Assembly (NCBI RefSeq): GCF_019393635.1
Contig: NC_057864.1
Location: 480,311,617-480,375,616 of the forward strand
Direction: 5' to 3'
Length of the DNA: 64,000 nucleotides
Origin: Dromiciops gliroides
Lineage: Eukaryota; Chordata; Mammalia; Microbiotheria; Microbiotheriidae
Under the pieces are notes generated by a model, which was given only the letters and a program-made list of their open reading frames with translations, searched no databases and was not told the origin of the DNA. This document shows positions 1 through 12,800 of the stretch, one piece after another; the stretch's first letter is position 1, and the number at the start of each line of letters is the position of its first letter. Position numbers and translations under genes: made by a program.

Positions 1-109
1 CATGCCCATATGGGATGGTGAATTTAAGTCCATAAGCGTTGTGTGTGTTCTGACTTGTCACCATCCCACAGTCCCCCCATCTTCCTCTTCTCAGGCTTCC
101 ATATTCCCT

Positions 110-519
110 GAGACAGAACAACATTGAAATTAGGCCAGTGAATAACCCTAAAATAACCTAAGTGTTCAAGTGAAAGGAAGAGGCAGTCAATGAGTCAAAC
201 TTCATTGTCCTATCTCAAGAAATTGCCACTTTCACCCCAGCCTTCAGCAGCCATGGCTCTGATTCATGAGCAGCCATCAACATCAGGGCATTTGTTGAAG
301 GCTTACACGATGCTTAGTATTTTTTAGCAATATAGTATTTTCTAATTAATGTATTTACGTTGGTTTTTTAAAACATACTATTGCACACTTAGCAAACTAT
401 AGTAGAGTGTAAACATAACTTTTATACACATTGGGAAACCAAAAAATTCACATGACTCGCTTTGTTGTGATAGTCTCTTTATTGTGGTGGTCTGGAATCT
501 CTCTGAGGCATGCCTATAC
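110..519 (-). mobile_element. Tigger-like (pogo/Tc1-mariner) DNA transposon remnant
   Basis: Bases 110-519 match the end of a mammalian Tigger-type element I recall: the stretch with GGGAAACCAAAAAATTCAC, then CTCTTTATTGTGGTGGTCTG, ends in the inverse of the terminal repeat CAGGCATACCTC near 519. The left part corresponds to the 3' end of the transposase frame. It is an old, inactive fragment in a PARL intron, shared in type with other mammals. Confidence 0.75.
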
Positions 520-2290
520 CCCCTTGGACCCCGATGTCCATTTCTGGCTTCGTGATCTTCTCCAGGGTCCTTCAGACATCATTTGTGCCCCGTGAGGTAC
601 CAGAAGTAGGTGGAGTTGACCCCGCTTGACATAGCTTGGAAGTTTCTCTGACACATTTCAGAGACACCACTCCTCAGACACGATACCGTCAGGTGTAGAC
701 CCCTCACTCCACCCCCCTCAGCAGGGCACTGCTTTTGCCATGACGGAGAAGCAGAGAAAGGTTCTGATAGGAGAACGTTGAGCAGCCCAAAGTGCCTTGC
801 CAATGAGGCCAAAGGAAAAGGCTGTTGTGTAATAACCTCTAATGTGTCTCCAGGGGGTCAGACAAATGGCATTCCTCTTGTACTCCAAAGAGTCAGCACT
901 TTCCTGGGTCAGAAGCCAGGCTGTTCCTTTTGATGTCGTGGGTGTTTTCAAAGCGCTTTACAAGGAATTAGTTAATACGCTCTCCTGGTGAGGTAGGCAA
1001 AAATCTCCCATTGAACTGATGTGGTCACTGAAGAACAGGAAGGTTAAAAACCTTATTTCAAGCAGGGTGGAGCATTTTGTTCATGCAAATCAGTTCACTG
1101 AAAAAAATTCCCCATTACTCACCGTCTTTTGCTCTTGTGATCTTCTGCATAAAGGGATGGTAATGTGTGCCAACTGTGTGCCTGGGAAAGGCACTTGTCT
1201 CTGGGTCTCTTTTCTCTGTCCAAAATGAGGCAGTCAGACCGGAGTCCTTTTGGGGGCTGGCATTCATAGCTTCTCCATCCAGATACGGTGTGGCTTAACT
1301 AATTGGGTGTAAGGAGGGGCTTTGAATAATACCCGAATGCTAAAAGTCCCAGTTCCCCAGAGCCTCATTATCCAGTGTGGCATTTAGGGAGACAGTGAAA
1401 CCTCCATTGTGTCCTTTGGCACCAGCCTAGATCTGCTGTTACTACAATAATCTTTCTGCTGCTGGTGCTTTAGGCTCACTTTTTCATAGGGCAAGTGAGT
1501 CGTTGTTTTGCAATGTGTTGTCTTTCACAGGGCTCCTCCCTCCTGTTGTGTTCTCCCAGCAACCTCAGTGGATGCTGGTGAAGTCTTGATTTCTCAAGTT
1601 TGGTGGTTGGTGGAGTAGCTTTGGCTCCGATAAGAACTCTGGATTTCGAAACTTAAATAGCTCTCTAGCTGTATTTCTGATTGTTTCTTGGAAGGTCTCG
1701 GAAGGTTTCATTCAGAAGGAATTTGCTTTCTCTTCTGGTTTGGTCTTCTGGTGCCTATGTGTGAAATGTCAGAACAACATCAATATTAGCTGATTTTTAG
1801 GACCAAAGGGCAAATATTACTTTAGACTGGTTAGCCCCATCTCTTTCTTCTGGTTTGGAGTTTGAGGTATCTTGGCCTCAACTGGAAGTCAAAGATCATT
1901 TGACCTGAAAAGGGACCTTTGAAATCTCTGAGCCCGACCTCTTCCTTTTACAGCTTAGGAAATTGCTTCCCTTTTCGCCCCCTCTATAAAACCCCCCTAC
2001 TGATATTTCAATAGTACACACCACTCTTACTGCAAAAGATTAGCTTTCTTCTTTTTCTTAAGCTTTTTTTGAAGAAGTCATCGTTTTAGCAGTCTGATTA
2101 GATTCTCTTATGGCGGGGACCACAACAACCTTTGGGAAAGCCAGGACTCGCTCCTGGTGGCTGACAGGCAGGCTGGAGCACTTCCTTTCCTTCCATTAGG
2201 CAGGTTAAGGGGAGTCCTTTCTGTTCTCTTTTCCTTTTGTGTTCGGATAGAAGCTAGTGGGCCTCTAGGAGCCCATCGCTCAGAGGGCCT
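520..2290. other. PARL: PARL intron, nothing definite recognised
   Basis: No exon or clear repeat seen. A MIR-like scrap may lie at 945-1100 (GCGCTTTACAAGGA, then GTGAGGTAGG) and a CR1/L3-like scrap at 1905-1965 (AAGGGACCTTTGAAATCTCT). Open frames here have no recognisable product. Confidence 0.5.
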
Positions 2291-2303
2291 CCAAAGCTTG
2301 GCC

Positions 2304-2447
2304 TTTTTTTTTGTTTTTTTTGTGAGGCAATTGGGGTTAAGTGACTTGCCCAGGGTCACACAGTGTCTGAGGCTGCATTCGAACTCAGGTCCTCCTGACT
2401 CCAGGGCCAGTGTTCTATCCACTGTGCCACTGCACCTAGCTGCCCCT
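2304..2447 (-). repeat. WSINE-like SINE, minus orientation, with target duplications
   Basis: T run (A tail on the other strand), then GTGAGGCAATTGGGGTTAAG through to AGCTGCCCC. It is flanked by AAAGCTTGGCC at 2293-2303 and 2448-2458. The CTTACTAGCT box is shortened. Confidence 0.92.
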
Positions 2448-2459
2448 AAAGCTTGGCCT

Positions 2460-3766
2460 TTTTGACCTTAAAGCTGTTTTGTTCTTCGAGTTCTTAAAGC
2501 TGCAGATCTTCCCACGATGGAGCCTAAGTAGGTCGAAGATTCCATACTGATGCTCCCTGGGAAAGCAAACGTTTCAAATGAGCAATTCAGATTTACTATG
2601 AGGGAAGGAGCTACTTGTGAGAAGAGCAGCTCATGTCCTTGCAGTGGACATGATAGAAAGAATCCGGATCCAAACATTTTGCTTTCCTCTAGCTCCCCAC
2701 CCTTGAGAGCCTGTGTTCGCTTTTCAGACATTGCATTAGGCACAGCATCCAGACGGCATCTTTCACCTTTTACTTCAGCTCATCTGAGTTATCCTGTGGT
2801 CACCTGCTTAAACGTGCTGTTCTTTTCCAAGGAAGTCAGGATGTCAAACAAGCCTTCCTTGGAGAGAGGCAGGGAAGGAGCAGATGCGGCTGGCCTCAGG
2901 TTGCTAACATGGAGACCAGAAGGGGGTGCCAGTGTCTCCTTGTGAAGGAGCTTGTGAGACAGGGGAAAGCATGCTTACTGTGCTCCATGTCTTCATTTTT
3001 CAACAAATACTTACTGAGTGAATACCCTCAATGATTCATTCCTGTGTGAAGTTCGTGGATGTGTGTTAAGTATATGCTTTTAAGGGAAAACATCCTCCTG
3101 ATTGGTCAAGAACCAAATTCTGAGTCAGGACATTAGTATAAACCAGCTCAACATAGTTAGGGTTAATGTGAGCTCTTGGTAGAAAGATAGAAGATCGGCA
3201 CCCACTCCCACACAGCCAGATGAACCTAAAACTTACACATAATTTCAAAGCCCATTTCCAAGTTCTTTGGGATTGCCCACGAGTTTTTGTGACATAAAAT
3301 GTGTTTGCAGATGGTCATGTCAGGTATAGAGCTGAGCTTTCCTGCGCTTTCATAGGAGTCCCCGAGGTTGGGGTGGGGGGAGAGGCACAGGCTGGAAAGG
3401 GCTTTTCAGCAGTTAGTTGGCCTTTTGAAAATACTTGTAAAAATCTGTACCCTTCCTCACTTTCTCAGTCCATCATTCTTTTTGTTTTGTAAACGTTTGC
3501 CTTGGAGAAAAACAAAAGTAGGTGGGGGCTCTTATAATCAGAACAGTAATTCTTGAAATTTAGTGTGTATTAAATGAAATGTTTTATCACAGAAATAGAG
3601 ACCTTTATATACAAAAGTTCTTCTCTGGGCCAAACCCCCCAACCGTAGGAGCTTCTGCCTCTGGTGTCTTGTAAGTGGGATGACTTTACTATGAATCAGA
3701 GTCCTTAGTTACTCTAAAGCCTGGCTTAATCTACCTGAATTCCACTTTTATCTCCTGTGTTTGTAG
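2460..3766. other. PARL: PARL intron, nothing definite recognised
   Basis: Single-copy looking sequence. A short scrap at 2998-3050 (CAACAAATACTTACTGAG) resembles the head of an old dispersed repeat. No upstream PARL exon was found. Confidence 0.5.
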
Positions 3767-3862
3767 GAATCATAGCTGCCAATGTCTTTGTGTTCTGTTT
3801 GTGGCGAGTACCTTCCCTCCAGAGGTCAATGATCAAGTACTTCACGTCTAATCCAGCCTCTA
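3767..3862 (+). CDS. PARL: PARL exon, residues about 171-203
   Basis: Acceptor TTTGTAG ends at 3766 and donor GTAAGT starts at 3863. The 96 nt enter in phase (two bases finish a Gly codon) and leave one base. The peptide begins [18 protein letters not shown], a transmembrane helix, and runs to YFTSNPAS. It differs from human at only a few conservative positions. Confidence 0.96.
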
Positions 3863-6800
3863 GTAAGTCTCACCAGCCCTGTGGCTGTATTGGGGTGGGG
3901 TAGGGAGAAGGTGTCCTGTGTGGAAGACAAGTGAGGTCTATGTTGAGTAAGGTGTTACCTCAGTATGTCCCAAGACCCCTGATTCATGGGTGTGGCCATC
4001 CTGTCTGAGGTTGTCACCCAGAGCCCTCTTCCTTCCTTAAAATGGGCAGTTGAAGGGCCTCCCCTGCCCACCCCCATTAAGAGATTACTAAATCAGGGTC
4101 AGAGCTCTTTGGCTTTCTAGAGGAGGGTCTTCATCACTTGCCACAGTCGAAGTCTGGCAATGAGCCCCTGCTTGGCCGGGCCTCGAGTGACCAAACGTAG
4201 CCCTTCATCAGGCCAGTGCCAAAGCCTGGTAGGATCTAGCAGAGCTTAGCGCCTGCTGCTGGAGCTGCTGCCTCACACCCAGGGAGGAAATGTCCAAGCA
4301 GACCCCCAGCGGCCCAAGACTCTCATTCTTTCTCTTTTCTTTTTAATTGTGGCCAGTGAGCTCTGAGCAAAATGTGTAGGTGCTGTTAGTGACTTAGGAG
4401 AGGTTTAATCTGGAGGAAACATTGCACAGAACTTCTTGTTCTTTTCCTGAGACATCCTGGTAATATCGACATCTTACCAGGGCAGGCACGGTTTCATTCT
4501 TCGTGTCTGTGTCCCCAGCACATAGTAGGCACTTCATAGCTTATGGAATGACCGATCGAAATGGAAGTTTTTGCCAGGGATGTTTCCACCAGAGTTTGTG
4601 CTGCAGCAGACGTTGGGGAGAAGGGGGCTGGGCTTGGGGATTCTCCCAGAGATACAGAGCAGCCCGACCTGTTCTGTCTTTGGGCGCGGGGGTGAGGAGG
4701 GGCTCCCCTGCAGCACTGCCTGCCCTTGGCAAGAGAACCTTGCTCAGATATTGTTCTCTCTGGAAAAGGAGCCCTGAGAAGATGTCCTCCCTGCTGCTGT
4801 GGCTTTGTCCTCCCCAGTGGAAGTACCTGACTCTTGGAGAGTGGCCCAGGACCTGCCTGGGGGCCCTGAGGATGGCTTCCTCTCCTGTGGTCCCCGGGAT
4901 CTGAGCCCCTTCCAAGGCCTTGGGCTACGTGGCGAGAACTCATGTTCTTGGTCAGACCCACAAGGGATGTCGGCCCCTGAGAACATGCCCAGGACCTGCA
5001 AGGGGGGTGGGTGTCGTCATGTTCCCCCCCCCCCCCGCCCTGAGGCTGACACTGACCCTGCTCTCCTCTTTTTTGCAGAAGCCCTTTGCTCCCCCATGTT
5101 GCTCTCCACCTTCAGCCACTTCTCCTTGCTGCATATGATGGCGAATATGTACGTCTTGTGGAGCTTCTCCACCAGCATAGTCAATATCCTGGGGAAGGAG
5201 CAGTTCGTGGCCGTCTACTTGTCTGCAGGTAATGGCCCAAATGCCCACGAGTCACGCCCCACAGTGGCCGGCCTGCCTCCCTGGGGGCCTGCCCCTGCTC
5301 AGCCCCTAGGGCCCGGCCATGCTGAGATTTCTCTTAACTGAGCTGGGGCTTAGAAGGGTGGGACCCTGGGGATCAGGTATCTTCAGCCCCCTGGGAGACA
5401 AGGCCCTTGTCCTGCTTAGCAAGTGTTTGGTCCTGACTCAGATTCAGAGGAGTTTCCTCCTTCATTTGTTCTGCAAAGTCCCCACTTAGGGGCCCTTGCT
5501 CTAGAACAAGAACGCCATAGATGTAGCCATAGAGATTGTCCATCACATGCAGCGTCATGGAGCTCCCAGAACCATGTGGTCTTCAGGCCTCGGGAAAGGA
5601 CCCCAGAAACCCTTGGGAAGATTCCAGAGCCCCAGAGGTGCCAGACCCCCTCAAAGGAACCGCTGCAGCCAGAAAAGAAACAGTGTCTGGGAATAAATGT
5701 CAGTAGCTACGAGGGGCCCACTAAGAGCATCTCTGACCTCATAAAGACTTGCTGTTTAAAAGAAATAAAGCAAAAGCAGAGAAGTAGCCCAAGGAAAGGG
5801 CATCAGAAGCAACAGAGGAAATAAGCCCAGCTCCCTGATAAAGGCCCCTCCAGACACCCACAACCAAGGGCTGGTAGAGCTGCTCTTGGATCCAGGTGGC
5901 CCCAGTTAGTGGTGACTACTCCAGTGGGCCTCATTTTCCTCATCTGCACAGTGGGAATGTTGCCATACCTATAGCCCTTATGCCCTCGGGTCGTTGTGAG
6001 GACCAGATGAAATCATGCCTGTGGAGGCCACCAGAAGAAGAGAGTCAAAGTGGGGGCAGCTAGGTGGGGCAGTGGATAGAGCACCAGCCCTGGATTCAGG
6101 AGGACCTGAGTTCAAATCGAGCCTCAGACACTTAACACTTACTAGTTGTGTGACCCTGGGCAAGTCACTTAACCCCAATTGCCTCACAAAAAAAAAGAAA
6201 AAGAAGAGAGTCAAAGTGGATGAAAAACTCCTGGGAAGAATTACCAGAAGGTCTCAGCCTGACCAAAAACAAAAAACAAAACAAAACAAAACCCACCAAC
6301 AAAAAACATCTCAGGAAGGGATCTTGAAAAAGATTAGAAAAACATAAACTCTGATATGTGCAGAGATAGATTTAGGCTTGAGGCAGAGATAGTCTTCCTG
6401 AGTGGGCTTGAGCTATCAGAAAGTGAAATGGGCTGCTGCCTCCCAGGGGCATGAGTTCCCTTCCTCAGAAGTCTTCACACAAAGGCCTTGGGGTGGTGGA
6501 GCCTGGAGAGCAGCCGGTGCCCAGAACACTGAGTAAATAAAGGAAGGGAGTCTGGTCTTGGACTCCAAGGAATGATTCCCAGAAAACCTCTAGGACGAGC
6601 AGCCCTCTGCCCCAGTGCAGAAGCCCCAGGCCTGAGGAGGAGGTTAGACCCATCCCCCTGCACGCTGTTGGGCATTGTTGTCATAGGGATCCCAAAATGC
6701 AGAGAGAAGAGAAGAACCTGTCTGCAGGCAGGCAGCAGCAGCAGCCACAGGGCAAAACACTCCAAAGAGTCACAACAACTCAGCAAACATTTCTGTCCAT

Positions 6801-9800
6801 CCCTCTCAAGTTAGAGCAAATATCACCTAAATTAAACAAGTATTTTTTCAGCCTCTACTCTGTCAGTTCCCGGGGATGCAAGGACAAGCTCTCATTGTCA
6901 GAGAAGTTACTTTTTATTTGAGGGATAAGTTATACAAACAGAGAGGGGTAAATAGGGTAATTTGGAGAGAAACAGGGCTCTGGGAAGGCTTCCTTCAGAC
7001 CTGGGCATATTGGAGGCACCTGCGTCCCTGAAAGTAGCCAGGAATACTCAGAGGTGAAGGGGAAGGAGGCCACAAGGCCCAGGCAGCGGGGGCAGTCAAG
7101 TTTGGAGGTGACAGATTGAACATCCAGCTCAGGGATCGACAGAAAGGCCCACTGGCTTTAGGGTATTGTGCGAAGGGGAGTGATGGGGAATGAGGCTGGA
7201 AGGCGAGGGAGGGCGGCAATAGGAAGGTGGTTTGCCATCTTGTCTTCATGGCACTAGGGATCTGCTGGAGACTCTTGGGTGGGGCCGGGACATGAGCAAA
7301 TCTGTCTTTTAGGAAAGTGGATTGGAGAGGGAAGAGACCAGAAGTGGGGAGGCCAGTTTGGTGGCGTGGACGAGGGATGGCGATGTTCAGATCAAAGGCA
7401 GCGCCATCCCTGTATGTCTTTGAGGGCGAGTGGCTATGAGAGGCAGGGGATTTATTAACTAGGAGGCCAGAGTTTTGGGGGGGAGGGTCCCCACATATAA
7501 GGACAGAGGCTTCAAGGGAGAGGAAGGCTTTGAAAAAAAAAGGAGGGCGATGCTCTAGAGGGTGATAGAGAAGAGGTTTCTGGGTGACAAGAAAAGTCCT
7601 TCCTTCCCTGGTGTGCCCACACCCCTCCTCTTGCAGTCTGGGTCCATTTCCTCCACTAAATCCTGCAGAAAGAATTGACCCGAGGGGCTGGATATCTTCC
7701 ATCTGTATGCAAGCAGCATGTGGGGGGTCCATCTGTTTCTTCCTGCTCGTGCTGCCTACCTGGCCCAACTTCTGCCAGTTTTATAAAAACATACATAAAA
7801 GGTTAAAGAAATGACAGAATTAACACAGAGCACTGGTAGTCATCATTATAGATGCATTCATGTGTTAAAATATAGATCTAATTATTTCATCATATTAGAG
7901 AATTGGGCTTTTTTTCTTTCACGTTTAGTTGCAGTTGTTAAGTTTGTAATAAACATAAATTGTAAATACGGCTGAGTCACTCCCTGAACTGGCAGGCAGA
8001 ACTAATTCCCCACATGTCAGAGTCTATCTGCACTCGAGAGGCCATCAAGTTGAATTTTTCCCTGAGCAGGAGCCACCTCCATAGCACACGTGAGGAGTGG
8101 TCTTGTGGCTTGCCCTGAGAACCTCCAGGGAGGAGGAACAAATGGCCGGCAAGGTGGCCATGGCCCTCAGAGCCTATGTGGGGCTTAGCTGTCTTGATCC
8201 AGGGATCCACCCAGGCTGGGCTCGAGTCTGTCCTGCAAAGCCATCCCCAGCAGGGGCCTGGACAGCTCAGGGTCCTGATGAGAATGTGTTTTTTTCTCTC
8301 TGCTTCCTTTCAGGCGTCATTTCCACTTTCGTCAGTTATGTCAGCAAAGTGGCCACAGGGAGATTCGGACCATCTCTCGGTGCGGTAAGTGCTGCTCGGG
8401 AGTCTTGCTGTCAGAATGATTTCTTAAACCCCTGTAAGTTATTGTCTCAGTGTGGTTCCGCCTCTCGGGCTCCAGCTTCTGCCAAGCCTCTTCATGTGCA
8501 TCACAGTGTGTTGTCCTTTGTTGAAGCAGAAACGTGGGGGAGGTGATTTTCTTTTTATTTTTTATTGCCATGTTTTGGGTTTTGCATCACCTTTATTTCC
8601 ACGTGTATGCCTTTTCTACCTAGGAGGCATTGCTTATAATAAATAAGAAACAAAAGGTTGGAAAGAGTGGTTGGAGATAGGCCATGTCTGGCAGCATACG
8701 TGGTGCTGAACTACCAGTCTCCCCACCTCCCCAGAGAAGGGAAGGGGACGGTTTGGGTCTTTTTGGTTATTGTTCCTGCCCTAGGCGTTGTTGGAGTCCT
8801 TGTGTGCACCCTTTGGTGGGTTCTGCTCCCTTCACTTTGCATCAGCTCATAGAAGTCTTCCTAGTCTTCTCTGTGTTCGTCAGAGACCATGTGATTATCT
8901 AATCCTTTTAACATCATGACTAAAACTGAAGGTTAAAAGCTGAAACAGTGATTCCCCTTTGCACATGAAAAATCCGAATGTTTTCTTTTGAATTGCACTT
9001 AGCAACCCAGAAAAGAAAAATCATAGACAAATACATTCAACTTTACTCTTTCAGTGGGCAGCACTCCTGGAAAGTCTGAATCACTTTTTTCCCCCAAACT
9101 GAATTAATAAATTTAAAACAATTTTAAAATAACTTCATGATGAACTTTAGAAGTAGAATAAGTATAGAGCCATCAAACAAATCCTTTTCCAAATCCTTTC
9201 TACATTATATAAATATTCAGCTTTTATTGATTTGTTTTGAGGTCCCTATTTTCATGTTTTATGTTTTTCTTCTCTATCTAAGCGTTTGTTGTTTTTAGTA
9301 TATGGGCATGATCAGAGATAAACATAAAGCTTTCTGGGCCAGAATAGATGGGGGGAGGGAAGCCCTGCTTTTTTCCAGTAATGACTCACGTGGATTAGGA
9401 ATGCTTATCTGGGTGTGGCACATGGAGATGGTTGGTTCCTGGTTCTCTGACTCTAATCATAGGATCTTTGTTTCAGTCCCAGCTCTGCTGCTGCCCAGAG
9501 TTACTTTGATTAGCACATTTCTGAGGGTTTTAGTTTCCCCATCTCTCCTTTTTTTTTTTTTTTACTGGAAATTCTCTTTATTGTAGAGGAATAGTATGCT
9601 GGAGTTTATTTAATAATTTTTTTTGCGAAACGAGAATTTAGCAAGTTGCTCAGTGTCACACGGCTATAAGTGTCAAGTGTCTGAGGCCCTCCTGCACCAC
9701 CCAGATGCCCTGGACACCGTTTAGATGATTCCAATTTTGTTGTTAACATCCAAAGCATCCTAGTCTGGAGCCAGTCGGACGCAGGCCTGATGAGTGTGTT

Positions 9801-12800
9801 GGCCTTGGCCGCGTCCATGTCATAAAGCTTCTTTACAGCTTGCTTCATCTGGTGCTTGTTGGTCTTGAGACCCACAATGAAGACGAGGGTGGTGGTGTCC
9901 TCTATCAAGGGAGACTTCATGACGGCACAGCGGGCAAGCTTGTTTCTCCTCGGGGCACTCTTCCCAGGGTACTTGGGCTGCCTTCGAAGGCTTGGGTCAC
10001 CGGAAGGTGGGGGTGTCGGGATCTTCTTCTTTCTGTGGCTGTGCACACCCTTCAAGGTCTTGGCCTTGGCTTCCCTCTTGGGGGGAATAACCACTCACCA
10101 TGCGACACAATTTGCTAGGCCCTGGTCTTGCCCCAAGTCATTCAAAAGGCCTGGATTCAAATTCGACTCTGCTCTGCCCACCACACCCCGGGCTGGGCCA
10201 GAAGAGTGACCCTCACCCACACTTACTCTTCAAGTTTAACTATAGGAAGCTTGGGGGGTGGGGGGCCTTTTTCAAATGCTCTTTCTTTTTAAATTTAAAT
10301 TTTTTTCTAATAAAAATCTATTTTCTTTCCTTCCCATCTCCCACCCCCACCTCACCCCTAACTAATGAGAAAAAAAAAAAAGAAAAAATACATAACAAAT
10401 GTGCCTAGTCAAGCAAAACAAATTCCCATGTTGTCCGTGTCCAAAATAAACCACAGGTCTTGTTGTGCCCCGTCCCTTCCTGGTCTTCTGGGATTGTGTC
10501 TGACCATTGCATTGATTGTTTTTCTTTTGTGGCTTCAGCTTTTTCAAAAACTGTCCAGTATAGGATGTTGAACTTGAATGTGAATGAATGTCACCTAAGT
10601 TTGGGGCTTTAGTCATTCATTCGTTCATTCATTCATTCCCCAAACCTTTGTTGAGGCCCTGCTCTTTACTGAGTGGGGTAGCTCACACCGCACTAGGGGT
10701 CATAGTGCTGTCCCAGTAAAAGGCACATCATAGTGTGACAAAGGCCAGGAGACAGAGAGCCTGTTGTGAAAGATCCCTTCTGGTGCCCGAGGGTGTTGGG
10801 GCATCTCAGCTGGGTGCACAGGACAGAGGGGTGGGCCGGAATCTTGGAATCTGAAGAGAAAGCCCATGGGGGCCAGCCCCCCAGCCCCTGCACAATTTCT
10901 TTCTCAGCTGCGGAAGCTCAGTTTCCACTTTGGAGCAGGTTCTAGAATCACCTTCCTCCCTGCTCAGGGGACATCCACACAACTGGAGGTCGCACTTCCT
11001 AGTTGCCCACCCGGGCAGCATTGGCAGGGGTGTCGCCTACTGTTGATAGCAGAGCCTGAACAGCTGAGACTCCTGCACAGGCACTTGGAGGGGCTTGGGG
11101 GCACGAGTGTCTTTCACAGCTCAGAGAGGGAGTGCTCTTCCAGGTCCCTACAAGCCCCAAGTGTCCGGCTCAGAATTTCGGTCCATCGGTCAGTCGGTCA
11201 GCGAGCACCGATGGGGTGCTGACCGTGCTGGGCACTGTGCCCTCTCCTCACGGAGCTTCTGCTCTAACGAGGGTCCAGAGGGACCCACAAGCCAATGGCG
11301 GCTGCGGTTAGGCCTCCCTGAGGTCCCCCTGGTGTTTGCCTTGACGCTCAGGGCCCCTCATGGGGGTTTGGGGGGCACGTCCAGGTCCGCTCCGTGACCC
11401 CCCCCTCTTCTCCTCCGCAGTCAGGAGCCATCATGACCGTCCTGGCAGCCGTCTGCACGAAGATCCCTGAAGGGAAGCTGGCCATCATCTTCCTCCCCAT
11501 GTTCACCTTCACTGCAGGAAACGTGAGTGCTCCGGGGGGCCCCTGGGTGCTCGCCTCTGACTTCTCTGGCCCCTTCCTCCCCCCGCTAGTGCCTCCGAGA
11601 TTCCCAAGGGGCTTCTTTAAACATCCAAAACGTTCGGTTCTCCTGACCTCGAGTGAGCCCATGACCAAGTGCAGGGCCAAGGCAGGATCCCCACTCATTG
11701 TGGGGCCTCCAGTCCAGGAAGCGTAAGCATTTGTAGAGCACCCACTCTGTGCCAGGCCTTCACCACAACCACAGGAGGGAGGGGCTGTTGTGATCCCCAT
11801 TTTGCAGATGAGGAAACTGAGGCAGGGATGTAGCGACTTGCCAGGGGTCACCCACCTAATAAGTGTCTGAGGCAGGATTTGAACTTGGTTCTTCCTGACC
11901 CAAGGCTGGGCACTCTGCCACACAGCTCTAACCTGGAAGGGACCCCGAACGCCTACTGGCCTCTGGGGGCCTTTAGAAATGCCCAGCACCCTGGGACCCG
12001 CCGTGAGGGAGCTGGCCCCAGTGCCCACAAGGCCGTTCCTTCTGACTTCAGCACCCATGCCCCTCCCTCCCTCTCTCCCTCCAAGGGCGGCACCTTATCT
12101 GACCCTTGGGTGGCTTTCACAGGGGCCAGGAGCTAGTGTTACTTCTGCAGACACTGCCCCTGAGCGCAGGCCCGGCTCTGCATTAGAAAACAGATGAAGG
12201 CACTGGTCTTTTCATCTAATTTAGCATTTCTTCCAGCACAGAAATAACTTGAGAGAATGTAATAATAGGCAGGATGGGGCGAGCATCAAATGAGGAGACT
12301 GTAGGCCAGCTGCTCCTGGCAGATGCAGCCAATGTTTCTCCTTGGGAGGGGCTGCAGGAGACCGCCCCCAGCCCAGTTCTCCAGGCCAGCCCAGCTCGTC
12401 AGGGTGGGCTGGCCACTGACTTCTGGCCCCGCCTCCAGCCTGGTGTTTGGGAACTGGCAGGCCCTCACAGGCCAGCAGATCCAAATGCCCTTATCTTACA
12501 GATGGGGAAACGGAGCCCCACAGAGGTCAAGTCATCTGCTGAGAATCCCCCAGCTAGCAGGTGTCAGGGTGGGATCCGACTGACTTCTGACCAGTCCCCG
12601 TGTAGACAGCCCAGGACAGTACTGGGGGTCTCCATGGCACAGCCTCTCCAAAGAGGTCACATCTGGGCCCTTCGTCTTGTTTTCTCCCGTCCCCGCTCTC
12701 CCTCCCCGGCCTTCCCCTTTAATTATGTGGCCTGGGGAGCCCCCTCCACGGAGCCTGGCCAGGAGCATGTAGGATGGGGGTTTCAGGGCTCCTGGAATGC

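Noticed and set aside
6995-7768. 257-codon frame on the - strand
   Set aside because: It lies across a long copy of an old dispersed repeat, shows no domain, and its composition (Ser/Pro-rich) fits chance translation.
11348-12058. 236-codon - strand frame covering a PARL exon and a MIR
   Set aside because: It is antisense to the Ser277 exon and passes through MIR sequence, so it is a shadow.
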